The notes beneath the pieces are model-generated. The model was not told the origin of the DNA. It saw nothing but the letters and a program-made list of their open reading frames with translations, and ran no database searches. From Microbispora rosea subsp. aerata (GTDB lineage Bacteria > Actinomycetota > Actinomycetes > Streptosporangiales > Streptosporangiaceae): DNA of 64,000 nucleotides. Both the position numbers and the translations under genes were made by a program. Shown here piece by piece: positions 49,115 to 57,793 of this stretch. Positions within the stretch are counted from its first letter, which is position 1, and each line of letters starts with the position of its first letter. The stretch lies in assembly GCF_014647835.1 (NCBI RefSeq), contig NZ_BMPY01000031.1, forward strand, positions 21,344-85,343, read 5' to 3'.

Positions 49115-50310
49115 GAGAAGAGTCCGACCAACCAGAAGATGAAGCCGTTCCAGGCCACGCGCAGGCCGTTCAGCCACACCTGGCCGATCGGCGATACCGA
49201 GAGCACGACGCCGATCGTGACCAGCGTGGTGGCCACGAGCAGCAGCAGTGAGGACGTCGAGATGCGGCTGCGGTAGAGCCTGCTCACGCCCTTGGCGTCC
49301 ACGAGCTTGCTGCCGACCCGCAGCCGGGTGAGGAACGTGCTCGCCGCGCCGGACCTGCCCTTGTCGAGGAACTCGTCGAGGGTCCAGTGGGTGCCGACCG
49401 CGACGATCAGCGAGGCGCCCTTGTCGTCGGCCAGGAGCATGGCGATGTCCTCGCTCGTCCCGGTCGCGGGGAACACGACCGCCTCCTGGCCGAGCTTGCG
49501 CACCCGCTCCAGCCCCGGCGCCCGCCCGTCGCGGTAGGCGTGCACGACCAGTTCGGCGCCGCAGCACACCGCCTTCTCCGAGACGGAGTCGAAGTCGCCC
49601 ACGATGATGTCGGGGACGTACCCGGCGTCGAGCAGCGCGTCCGCGCCGCCGTCCACGCCGATCAGCACCGGGCGATACTCCCGGATGTACGGCCGGAGCG
49701 TGGCGATGTCCTCTTTGTAGTGGTAACCCCGCACGACGATGAGGGCGTGGCGGTTCTCCAGGGACGTGCGGATGTCCGGCACGCCGACCCCGTCGATCAG
49801 GAGGTCGCGCTCGCGCCGGACATACTCCATGGTGTTCGCGGCGAACGCCTCGATCTGGACGGCGAGGCCCGCGCGGGCCTCGGTCATCGCGGCCTCGACG
49901 CTCTCCGCGGTCTGCGTCTGCCCCTTGCCGACGAGTTCCTCGTCGAGGTAGACCATGCCGTCGTGGACGCGGACCACGTCGCCGTCGGCGATCCGCTCGA
50001 ACAGCTCCGGCGACGCGTTGTCGATCAGGGGGACGCCGGCGTCGATGAGGATCTGCGGCCCGAGATTGGGGTAACGGCCGCTGATGCTCGCGGCGACGTT
50101 GACCACCGCCGCCACGCCGCACGCGACAAGAGCCTCCCCGCTCACCCGGTCGATGTCGACGTGATCGATAATCGCGATTTCCCCGGGCTTGAGGCGCTTG
50201 GTCAGCCTCTTCGTCCGCCTGTCGATTCTCGCCACTGCCGTCACCCCGGGAAGGCCGTCGGCCTTCCTGCGGCGGAGGCCCAGAACATTCAAGCTCGGGA
50301 CCTTCATCAT
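49111..50310 (-). CDS. steA: Cytokinetic ring protein SteA
   Basis: 399 residues. N-terminal part VARIDRRTKRLTKRLKPGEIAIIDHVDIDRV, a thiamin-pyrophosphokinase-like fold (LIGVDGGADALLDAGYVPDIIVGDFDSVS) and a C-terminal membrane anchor. SteA is a septal protein in Corynebacteriales; here it likely acts at septa with SteB. Start chosen at the ATG 50310 with AGG six bases upstream (MMKVPSLNVLGLRRRK); the frame remains open another 67 codons without coding character. Confidence 0.88.
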   Translation of the reverse strand: MMKVPSLNVLGLRRRKADGLPGVTAVARIDRRTKRLTKRLKPGEIAIIDHVDIDRVSGEALVACGVAAVVNVAASISGRYPNLGPQILIDAGVPLIDNASPELFERIADGDVVRVHDGMVYLDEELVGKGQTQTAESVEAAMTEARAGLAVQIEAFAANTMEYVRRERDLLIDGVGVPDIRTSLENRHALIVVRGYHYKEDIATLRPYIREYRPVLIGVDGGADALLDAGYVPDIIVGDFDSVSEKAVCCGAELVVHAYRDGRAPGLERVRKLGQEAVVFPATGTSEDIAMLLADDKGASLIVAVGTHWTLDEFLDKGRSGAASTFLTRLRVGSKLVDAKGVSRLYRSRISTSSLLLLVATTLVTIGVVLSVSPIGQVWLNGLRVAWNGFIFWLVGLFS

Positions 50311-50969
50311 GACCATCCTGCCAGAGGCGGCGACCGCCACGCCTCCACACCCTGTGGCTCGTCTGAATTGCACCGGCAAGTCGGGGATGTTGCCAAGGTA
50401 CGCCGACCGGGGGCGGCCGGACCACCGCACCTCCCTTGCGACGCCGTCCATCCCCGCTCCTCCGTCCCCTCGTTCCGGGGCCCGGCCGCTTCCCGACGCG
50501 CCATGATTCAAACGTCACCCCCCGTGCGCCTCGCCGAGTGTACGCGTTGCGCAGGCCAGGTCGTCCCTCCTTCCGCCAGGCGGCCGGAGCCGACCCGCGC
50601 CGCGCCACGCGACGTTCCCAGCCGGTCACCGCGGCGACCTCGGCCTCCGTTCACGACGGCCCCGGCCGGTGCCCGGAGCGGGCTGTGCGTTGCCCGCCGA
50701 CGCTCACCGAGGTGGAGGGAACGAGCGCCGAAGACGCCTTCCGGCGCAAGCACCGACCCGGCCGAGGTACACGGACACCCACGAGCGGGACGATCTCGGC
50801 GGCGGCGCGAGGCGGTCCCAGCCGATGGCCGGAGCAGGCCGGCTAGCGAGCCTGGACGGCCTCAACCGGTCACCGCGGCGACCTCAGCCCCCGACCACAA
50901 TGGCCTCGGCGGGTGGCGGGGTGACCCTCGGCGGTGGCTTGAGACGGCCCCGGCCGGTGGCCGGGGTGG
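50311..50969. repeat. Gene-free stretch with degenerate repeats between recN and steA
   Basis: About 660 bp without a credible gene. A 31-bp unit beginning with A(G/A)CCGGTCACCGCGGCGACC occurs at 50619-50649 and 50863-50893 (period 244). A second family, like CGGCCCCGGCCGGTGGCCGG, occurs near 50655, 50811 and 50946, the last just before the recN stop. Function unknown; the steA promoter must lie at the left part. Confidence 0.55.
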
Positions 50970-52739
50970 TTAGCTCGCGGGCTTGCGGGCCGGGCGCTTG
51001 GCGGTCCGGGAGGAGTCCTTCTCCCAGGCGGCCTTGTCGGCGGCGGCGATGGACAGCAGCTCGGCGGCGTGCGCGCGGCCGAGCTCGGAGTCCTCCAGTC
51101 CCGCGAGCATCCGCGACAGCTCCCGCTCGCGGCCCTCCTGGTCGAGCGTGACGACGCCGCTGCGCACCACCCTGCCGTCGCTCGCCTTCTCCACCACGAG
51201 GTGCTGGTCGGCGAAGGCCGCCACCTGCGGCAGGTGGGTGACCACGATGACCTGTGCCGTTCTGGCGAGCTTGGCCAGGCGCCTGCCGATCTCCACGGCC
51301 GCCTTGCCGCCCACGCCCGCGTCGACCTCGTCGAACACGAACGTCGGGACGGGGTCGGCGCCGGCGAAGACCACCTCGATGGCGAGCATGACCCGGCTCA
51401 GCTCACCGCCGGAGGCGCCCTTGGTCAGCGGCAGCGGCGGCGCGCCGGGATGGGAGGCCAGCCGCAGCTCCACCTCGTCCACGCCGTGCGGGCCGAAGTC
51501 GCCGGTCGGGGTGATCTCCACGCTCACCCGGGCGTGCGGCATGGCGAGCGCGGCCAGCTCCTCGGTCACCGCCCGGCCGAACCGCTCGGCCGCGGCGGTG
51601 CGGATGGCGGTCAGCTCACCGGCCAGCTCGCGCAGCCGCTCGGTGAGCTCGCCGTGCTCCCGCGTCAGCTCCTCGATGCGCTCGTCGTCGCCTTCGAGCT
51701 CCGCCAGCCTCTCGGCGGCCCGCTGCGCCCAGGCGAGCACGGCCGAGACGTCCTCGCCGTACTTGCGCATGAGCCCGTTCAGCGCCGCCCTGCGTTCCTG
51801 CACCGCGGCGAGCCGCACCGGGTCGGCCTCGACCGACTCGGCGTACGCGGCCAGCTCGGTCGCCACGTCGGAGACCAGGTAGCCCGCTTCGGCCAGGCGG
51901 TCGGCGAGCCCGGCGAGCGTGGGGTCGAAGTCGCGCACCGACTCCACGGCCGCCCTGGCGTGGCCGAGCAGCGACACGGCGTCCTGCATGTCCTGCGCGC
52001 CGGACATCGGGTCGCCGAGCAGCGCCGCGTGCGCGGTCGTGGCGGCGGTGCGCAGCGCGTCGGCGTGGGAGAGCCGCTCGGCCTCCTCCTTCAGCTCGAC
52101 GTCCTCCCCCGGCCTCGGCTCCAGCTTCTCGATCTCCTCGAGGCCGAACCGCAGCACGTCGGCCTCCTGCGCCCGCTCCCTGGCCTTGACGGTCAGCTCG
52201 TGGAGCAGCTCGCCCACCTGCTTGTGCCGCTTGTACGCCTGCTCGTAGGCCCGCAGGGGCTTGATCAGCTCGTCGCCGGCGTAGCGGTCGAGCGCCGCGC
52301 GCTGCCTGCCGGGCTGCAGCAGCCGCTGCTGGTCCATCTGCCCGTGCACGGCCACGAGGTCGTCGGCGATGTACGTAAGCGTGCCCACCGGCACGGCACG
52401 TCCGCCCAGCCAGGCACGGGAGCGGCCCTCCGCGGAGACCGACCGGGCGATGATGAGCTGCCCGTCCTCGACCTCGCCGCCGACGTCGGCGACCTGCTGG
52501 GCGACACGGCCCTCGGGCTCGATCACGAGGGTGCCCTCGACCATGGCCTTGTCGGCGCCCGGCCGGACCCTCGCCGGGTCGGCCCGTCCCCCGAACAGCA
52601 GGCCGAGGCCGGTGACGACCATCGTCTTGCCGGCTCCGGTCTCACCCGTGACGACGGTGAATCCCGGTGACAGCTCCAGTACGGCTTCGTCGATCACGCC
52701 GAGCCCCTGGATGCGGACCTCCTCGACCCGTGGCCGCAC
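50970..52739 (-). CDS. recN: DNA repair protein RecN
   Basis: 589 residues. SMC-like ATPase acting early in double-strand break repair. Walker A VVTGETGAGKTMVV near 30, long coiled coils, signature LTKGASGGELSRVMLAIE, Walker B VPTFVFDEVDAGVGGKAA. GTG start at 52739. The basic C-terminus RTAKRPARKPAS is an extension. Followed by nadK and tlyA upstream on the same strand, the classical nadK-recN order. No clear LexA box in the 180 bp upstream. Confidence 0.95.
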   Translation of the reverse strand: MRPRVEEVRIQGLGVIDEAVLELSPGFTVVTGETGAGKTMVVTGLGLLFGGRADPARVRPGADKAMVEGTLVIEPEGRVAQQVADVGGEVEDGQLIIARSVSAEGRSRAWLGGRAVPVGTLTYIADDLVAVHGQMDQQRLLQPGRQRAALDRYAGDELIKPLRAYEQAYKRHKQVGELLHELTVKARERAQEADVLRFGLEEIEKLEPRPGEDVELKEEAERLSHADALRTAATTAHAALLGDPMSGAQDMQDAVSLLGHARAAVESVRDFDPTLAGLADRLAEAGYLVSDVATELAAYAESVEADPVRLAAVQERRAALNGLMRKYGEDVSAVLAWAQRAAERLAELEGDDERIEELTREHGELTERLRELAGELTAIRTAAAERFGRAVTEELAALAMPHARVSVEITPTGDFGPHGVDEVELRLASHPGAPPLPLTKGASGGELSRVMLAIEVVFAGADPVPTFVFDEVDAGVGGKAAVEIGRRLAKLARTAQVIVVTHLPQVAAFADQHLVVEKASDGRVVRSGVVTLDQEGRERELSRMLAGLEDSELGRAHAAELLSIAAADKAAWEKDSSRTAKRPARKPAS

Positions 52740-52921
52740 TGGTCCCTCCCGTTTTGCCGACCGAACTCGCCAGAGATCCTACGCGTAACTCGTCAAGATT
52801 TTCGAGGACAGCGTGTCCGGACCGCGACCCGAACGAGAATCTGTGGAAACGGAATGCCTGCTCACCGGGCATATCACCGCCAACCACCACACCGCCTGTG
52901 GACCGGTTGCGGCCTTCGCGG

Positions 52922-53878
52922 TCAGCCGGAGCGTACGCGGCCCCGCCAGCCCTGCACGGGCAGGCCGAACTTGGCGACGAGGCGGTCGGTGAAGGGGGCG
53001 CCGGTGGTCTCCACGCCGAGCAGGCGGGCCAGCCGCACCGGCACCTCGCCCCTGCGCACCTCCACCCGGGCGCCCGGCGGGATGTCGAACCGGCGGCGGC
53101 CGTCGCACCACAGCACTCCGGCGCTGGTGTCGGGCAGGATCTCCAGCGCGAGCGTGGACCTCGGCGACACCACCATCGGCCGGGCGAACAGGGCGTGGGC
53201 GCTGTTGGGCACCAGGAGCAGCGCCTCCACCTCGGGCCAGACGACCGGCCCTCCGGCCGAGAACGCGTACGCCGTCGATCCGGTGGGGGTCGCGCAGATC
53301 ACGCCGTCGCAGCCCCAGCGCGACAGCGGGCGGCCGTCGATCTCCGCGACCACCTCCAGCATGCGGTCCTTCTTCTCGACCGACGCCTCGTTGAGCGCCC
53401 AGGTCTCCGCGAGCACCGACCCGTTGAGGCGCACGACGACCTCGATCGTCATGCGTTCCTCCACCTCGTAGCGGCCCTCGACCACCCGGTCCACCACGGA
53501 CGCCAGGTCCTCCACCTCCGCCTCGGCGAGGAAGCCCACATGCCCCAGGTTCACGCCGAGCAGCGGCACCGCGGCCGGGCGGGCCAGCTCGGCGGCGCGC
53601 AGCAGCGTGCCGTCGCCGCCCAGGACGATGATGAGCTCGGCCTCCTCCAGCGCCGCCCCGCTCTCCGGGACCACCTCGGCGTGGGCGCAGCCGAGCTCCT
53701 CGGCCTCCTCGTCGAGCACCCGGACGTTGATGCCGGCGTCGATCAGCCGTTCCATGACCAGGCGGGCGCTGCGCACGGCCGCCTCCCGGCCCGTGTGCGC
53801 CGTCACCAGAACGGCCCTCTTGGCGTCCGCCCGGTCGCCCGCCGCGCCGCACGTGCTCATCGCACTCATCGTCTCCAC
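52922..53878 (-). CDS. nadK: NAD kinase
   Basis: 318 residues. Phosphorylates NAD to NADP using ATP or polyphosphate. GGDG motif at 87-90 (VLGGDGTLLRA), LGVNLGHVGFLAE, NEASVEKKDRM and CDGVICATPTGSTAYAFSAGGPVV. The start is uncertain: GTG 53878, ATG 53869 or ATG 53860, none with ideal ribosome-site spacing; 16 bp after tlyA. Confidence 0.95.
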   Translation of the reverse strand: METMSAMSTCGAAGDRADAKRAVLVTAHTGREAAVRSARLVMERLIDAGINVRVLDEEAEELGCAHAEVVPESGAALEEAELIIVLGGDGTLLRAAELARPAAVPLLGVNLGHVGFLAEAEVEDLASVVDRVVEGRYEVEERMTIEVVVRLNGSVLAETWALNEASVEKKDRMLEVVAEIDGRPLSRWGCDGVICATPTGSTAYAFSAGGPVVWPEVEALLLVPNSAHALFARPMVVSPRSTLALEILPDTSAGVLWCDGRRRFDIPPGARVEVRRGEVPVRLARLLGVETTGAPFTDRLVAKFGLPVQGWRGRVRSG

Positions 53879-53894
53879 GCCTCGCCGCCCGCCC

Positions 53895-54704
53895 TCACCG
53901 GGGTCCCTCCGCGACCGCCGTGTCGATGGCCGCGTCCACGTCGGGGACGTGGTCGTGCCCCGTCCCCTTCCCGAGCCACAGCACGTATTCCACGTTGCCC
54001 GACGGCCCCGGCAGCGGGCTCGCCGTCACGCCCTTCACCGTCAGGCCGAGCGAGCGCGCCGCCTCCGCGACGTCCCGTACGGCCTGCGCCCGCAGGGCCG
54101 GGTCGCGCACGACGCCTCCCGAGCCCACGCGCTCCTTGCCGACCTCGAACTGGGGCTTCACCAGCATCGCGAACTCCGCCACCTCGGCCGCGCAGCGCAC
54201 CAGGGCAGGCAGGACGAGGCGCAGCGAGATGAACGACAGGTCCCCGACGATCAGCGTAGGCGGCTCGCCCACCATGTCCGGGGTCAGGTCGCGGACGTTG
54301 ACCCGCTCCATGACCGTGACCCGCTCGTCCGTACGCAGCGACCAGGCGAGCTGGCCGTACCCCACGTCGACCGCGAGCACGTGGGCGGCGCCGTGTCTGA
54401 GCAGCACGTCGGTGAAGCCGCCGGTCGAGGCCCCCGCGTCCAGGCACCGGCGTCCCTCGACGCGGAGGCCCTCGAACGCGCGGAGCGCGCCGAGCAGCTT
54501 GTGCGCGCCCCTGGACACGTAGTCGGGGCCCTCCGCGGTCTCGGCGACGACGATGGGCGCGGCGGTGTCCACCTGGGTGGCCGCCTTGGCCGCCACCCGT
54601 CCCCCGACGCTCACCCGGCCCGCCGCGATGAGCTGCGCCGCCTGCTCCCTGGAACGGGCGAGCCCGCGGCGTACCAGCTCGCTGTCCAGCCGGACCCGCT
54701 TCAC
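53895..54704 (-). CDS. tlyA: TlyA family rRNA (cytidine-2'-O)-methyltransferase
   Basis: 269 residues from GTG 54704 (VKRVRLDSELVRRGLARSREQA), with GGAGGG about 10 bases upstream. N-terminal S4 RNA-binding domain, C-terminal FtsJ-like methyltransferase with SAM site RRCLDAGASTGGFTDVLL and GDLSFISL. Methylates ribosomal RNA; in mycobacteria its loss gives capreomycin resistance. The frame is open further upstream but lacks coding character. Confidence 0.94.
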   Translation of the reverse strand: MKRVRLDSELVRRGLARSREQAAQLIAAGRVSVGGRVAAKAATQVDTAAPIVVAETAEGPDYVSRGAHKLLGALRAFEGLRVEGRRCLDAGASTGGFTDVLLRHGAAHVLAVDVGYGQLAWSLRTDERVTVMERVNVRDLTPDMVGEPPTLIVGDLSFISLRLVLPALVRCAAEVAEFAMLVKPQFEVGKERVGSGGVVRDPALRAQAVRDVAEAARSLGLTVKGVTASPLPGPSGNVEYVLWLGKGTGHDHVPDVDAAIDTAVAEGPR

Positions 54705-54801
54705 CTCGCCCGTCCCTCCGTCACGTCGCGGACCCGCCCGGCCCGCCGGGCCGGCGTCCGTCTCGTCCGGCTTGTGACACCCCCGGCCGCTCCCGTGGCG
54801 C

Positions 54802-55023
54802 TCACCGACCGCTCTCCCCGTCACCGCGGGCTTCCGGCTGCCGCCCGCCGGCGTCCTGCACGGACACGAGCACCGCTTCGAGGCCGGCGAGGACCTGTTC
54901 GAAGACGCCCACGTGCTCGGACACCGGCACGTGAGCCAGCCGTCCGAGAGGCGCCAACGCGGCCTGCACGCCGTCGGCGCCCGGGGCGAGGTGCTCCCCG
55001 GCCGCGATACCGCTGTCCGTCAT
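54802..55023 (-). CDS. Small protein upstream of tlyA
   Basis: 73 residues, ATG at 55023 after AGGAAGGAACC. Core LGRLAHVPVSEHVGVFEQVLAGLEAVLVSVQDA resembles the short conserved protein usually found between the HAD hydrolase and tlyA in actinobacteria (pattern L..LPV.EHV.V.E..H..L...L). One amphipathic helical hairpin; function unknown. Acidic Gly-rich tail. Confidence 0.75.
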   Translation of the reverse strand: MTDSGIAAGEHLAPGADGVQAALAPLGRLAHVPVSEHVGVFEQVLAGLEAVLVSVQDAGGRQPEARGDGESGR

Positions 55024-55491
55024 GGTTCCTTCCTGCTTCGCTCAGCTGCCCCTAACGCTTTCCGCGCGGCTTCAGGTCCCGCCGGCCTCGGCCCGGCTCC
55101 CACCCGGACCGGCCCCGGCGTCGCCGGACGGCGCACGCGGCCCCGCCGCGGCGGTCACACCCGCATGAGCCTCCACGGCGAGGGTCGCCTCGACGCTATC
55201 GGACCCCACCGACGATCGTGCGCCCTCCGGCCGTTCCACGGCCGGCCTCTTGTCATCGCCGCGTGATCCCGCCTCGGATGGACGTGGGAGGCCGCTGTCC
55301 CTTTGGTGGCGGAATCTACCGCTCCCGTGACAACGGACCCGCGCCGTTGCCGTGCCATGACCCATCCTGGATTTCGCGCGGGCAGCCCGAGGAAAGCTAC
55401 TGTCGGTAGGTAGAGGGGAATCACATCGTCGACCGCTGATCCGTGCGCGGTGTCACGAGGAGACACGGTCCGCGAGGAGAAAGGCAGGCGT
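55024..55491. other. Gene-free 470-bp divergent region
   Basis: Lies between the small protein (minus) and the SCP2 gene (plus). Open frames here are shadow-like. It must hold both promoters; the AT-richer stretch near 55395-55430 upstream of the SCP2 gene is the best candidate. No repeats noted. Confidence 0.45.
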
Positions 55492-55839
55492 ATGGCGACC
55501 GTCGAAGAATGCCGGGCGGCGCTGGACAAACTCATCGAGCAGTTCGATGAGATAAGCGAGGAGGACCGTGCCAAGCACGTGGTCGAACGCCGGCTGGCCT
55601 GCCGGATCTCCGATCTCGGCGTGACGTTCTACGGCCGCATCCATCGGGACGGGCTCGACCCCTTCAAGGAGGCGCCCCCGGAGGACGGCCTGCCCGCCGA
55701 GGTCAAGCTGACGCTCAAGAGCGAAGACCTGATCTCGATGGTGAACGGCGAGCTCGACATGGCCCGCGCCCTGCTCGGGGGCCGGGTCAAGATCGACGCG
55801 AGCCTCGGCGACCTGCTGCGCCTTCGCAAGCTCCTCTGA
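55492..55839 (+). CDS. SCP2 sterol-binding-domain protein
   Basis: 115 residues. ATEECRAALDKLIEQFDEISEEDRAKHVVERRLACRISDLGVTFYGRIHRDGL...VKLTLKSEDLISMVNGELDMARALLGGRVKIDASLGDLLRLRKLL (abridged) fits a stand-alone SCP2 lipid-binding domain, with the typical DLISMVNGELD and late GRVKIDASLGDLLRL. Probably carries a lipid or hydrophobic molecule; ligand unknown. ATG at 55492 with GAGGAGAAAGG upstream. It is on the strand opposite to the surrounding HAD-tlyA-nadK-recN series. Confidence 0.87.
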   Translation: MATVEECRAALDKLIEQFDEISEEDRAKHVVERRLACRISDLGVTFYGRIHRDGLDPFKEAPPEDGLPAEVKLTLKSEDLISMVNGELDMARALLGGRVKIDASLGDLLRLRKLL

Positions 55840-56258
55840 CCGCTCCGCCGCAATGCCGGATCGCGACCCCCGCGCCTCCGGCCCGGCCCGGATCGCAGTA
55901 CGCGCTCTGGCACGGCCGCGACGTGGTCCGGCGGACTTCACAAGGTCGCAAGCGCCCGATCCGGCGAGCCGCCGCCCGCACCGGCATGGAGCGGCCCGGC
56001 CCCGGACGCCGGGGCGGCCACAGGGCCGGATGTCCGGCAGCGGCCGATCCCCTGCGCCGCGGCGACCGGCCGCGCCGACGTCACGGAGCGCCAGGCCCCG
56101 GCACTGGGACGCCCCGGCCTCGACCTTTGTCGGCGGCAAGCCTTACGACCAGCGGCCCCGGCCTCGGTCAGCGGCGAGCCTCGCGGGCTGGGACGACCAC
56201 CGGCTGACATCGGAGGCGTCGAGCCCCGCACGTGGACGGACCGAGGTCACGTCGCCGG
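55840..56258. other. Gene-free 420 bp between SCP2 and HAD genes
   Basis: Convergent 3' region, very GC-rich. Frames in it give Arg/Pro-rich shadows. Scattered GGCCCCGG and CGGTCAGCGG blocks resemble those at 50.6-50.9 kb. No strong terminator hairpin was found. Confidence 0.4.
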
Positions 56259-57263
56259 TCAGCGGTCGAGCGCCGCCACGGCGGCCTTCACCGCGTCCTC
56301 GTCCGCCTGACCGTCCCCCACCGCCTCCCAGGTGGCGGCGCAGGCGGCCCGCAGTCCCTCGACGGGGTCGCCCTCCCCGGTCAGCCAGAGCTTCCCGTCC
56401 TCCCATCCGGCCGTCCAGCCGCCGCAGGTCCAGCCGCCGGGACCGCGCCGTACGGGGACCACGGGCGCGTGCAGGCCGGACAGGTCGGCGGCGATATGGG
56501 TGGGACGGTGCCGGGGCGCGGCGGTGAGCACGTCGAGAGCACCGGCGACGCCGGTCAGCACGAGCAGGCTGTCGACGCCGGCCCGGGTCGCCCCCTCAAT
56601 GTCGGTGTCGAGCCGGTCGCCCACGATCAGGGGACGCTCCGCGCGGGTGCGGATCATCGACTCGCGGTGCAGCGGCGGCTCCGGCTTGCCCGCGATCACC
56701 GGCTCGACGCCGGTGGCGGTGGCGATCACCCGGCTCAGCGACCCGTTGCCCGGCTGCTTGCCCCGGCCGGTCGGCATCGTCGCGTCGCCGTTGGCCGCGA
56801 CGAACCACGCCCCCTGGCGTACGGCGAGCGCCCCCTCCGACAGCAGCCCATAGGACAGGTTGTCGGCGAAGCCCTGCACCACGGCGGCGGGAGCGTCCAT
56901 GGCCGTCGTGACGGGGCGCAGGCCGTGCTCGCGCAGGGCCATGCGCAGTCCCATGCCGCCCACCACCAGGACGGCCGAGCCCGCCGGCACATGCTCGGCC
57001 ACCAGCCGCGCCGCCGCCTGGGCGGACGTCACCACGTCCTCCGCGGCGGCCGGGATGTTCAGTTGGTTGAGGTGCTGCGCGATCGCCCCCGGCGTGCGGG
57101 AGGCGTTGTTCGTCACGAACGCGAGCCGGACGCCCCGGTCCCGCGCCTTCACCAGCGCCTCGGCCGCACCGGGCACCGCGTGCCTGCCGAGATAGACGAC
57201 GCCGTCGAGGTCGAGAAGCAGTGTGTCGTAGGCGTCCACGAGCGCGCCAGTGATCTTCGGCAT
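56259..57263 (-). CDS. HAD-IIA family sugar-phosphatase-like hydrolase
   Basis: 334 residues. NagD/PGP-type: motif I LLLDLDGVVYLG, motif II FVTNNASRTP, C2-type cap, motif III GKPEPPLH and motif IV VGDRLDTDIEGATRAG. Dephosphorylates small phosphates; substrate unknown. C-terminal extension (about 255-334, GGWTCGGWTAGWEDGKLWLTGEGDP) is extra and common in actinobacterial members. ATG at 57263, 20 bp after the TPR gene stop, so probably one operon. Confidence 0.9.
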   Translation of the reverse strand: MPKITGALVDAYDTLLLDLDGVVYLGRHAVPGAAEALVKARDRGVRLAFVTNNASRTPGAIAQHLNQLNIPAAAEDVVTSAQAAARLVAEHVPAGSAVLVVGGMGLRMALREHGLRPVTTAMDAPAAVVQGFADNLSYGLLSEGALAVRQGAWFVAANGDATMPTGRGKQPGNGSLSRVIATATGVEPVIAGKPEPPLHRESMIRTRAERPLIVGDRLDTDIEGATRAGVDSLLVLTGVAGALDVLTAAPRHRPTHIAADLSGLHAPVVPVRRGPGGWTCGGWTAGWEDGKLWLTGEGDPVEGLRAACAATWEAVGDGQADEDAVKAAVAALDR

Positions 57264-57283
57264 GGCGGAAGTATGGCCCACGG

Positions 57284-57715
57284 TCACGCCCGCCTCGCCC
57301 GCAGGGTGGCCCTGACCTGCTGCAGCGCGGACACATAGTGCCGAAGGTCGGGGCGCATGGCGACCGCGACCGCGAGGGGCTCCTGCGCCGCCTCGATGTC
57401 TCCGCTGCGCCACAGCGACAGGCCGAGGCCGAAGTAGGCGTAGTCCTCGGCCGGGTTCGCGTCGACGATCCAGCGGAAGCTGCCCGCGGCCTCGTCGTAC
57501 CGCTTGGCGTTGAACTGGGCCCGGGCGAGGGCCTCGCGGATGCTGCGCGAGTCGGGCTCGGCCCGTGCCGCGTGCTCCAGAATGGCCGCCGCCGCGGCGG
57601 GACTGCCGTCTTCGAGAAGCTTCATTCCACGCTTGAACCACTCGTAGACGCCGCCGGAAGGCGTACCCCCCGGATCATTGGAAGAAGCTGGGTCCTCGTT
57701 TCGTCCTTCGATCAT
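57284..57715 (-). CDS. TPR-repeat protein
   Basis: 143 residues from the ATG at 57715, with AGGAGGG eight bases upstream (MIEGRNEDPASSNDPGG). Three to four tetratricopeptide repeats: WFKRGMKLLEDGSPAAAAAILEHAARAEPD, REALARAQFNAKRYDEAAGSF, AYFGLGLSLWRSGDIEAA. A cytoplasmic scaffold; partner unknown. First gene before the HAD hydrolase; divergent from the DUF1015 gene with 78 bp between starts. Confidence 0.85.
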   Translation of the reverse strand: MIEGRNEDPASSNDPGGTPSGGVYEWFKRGMKLLEDGSPAAAAAILEHAARAEPDSRSIREALARAQFNAKRYDEAAGSFRWIVDANPAEDYAYFGLGLSLWRSGDIEAAQEPLAVAVAMRPDLRHYVSALQQVRATLRARRA

Positions 57716-57793
57716 GGGGTAAGCCCTCCTGCACTCCGATTTCACAAGCAACCGGGCACCGCAGCGTCGGGGAGTCCGGGCACTTATGGCAAC

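Noticed and set aside
55072-55365. A 97-codon minus-strand frame upstream of the small protein
   Set aside because: No start signal and low-complexity Gly/Ala/Arg product; kept as noncoding.
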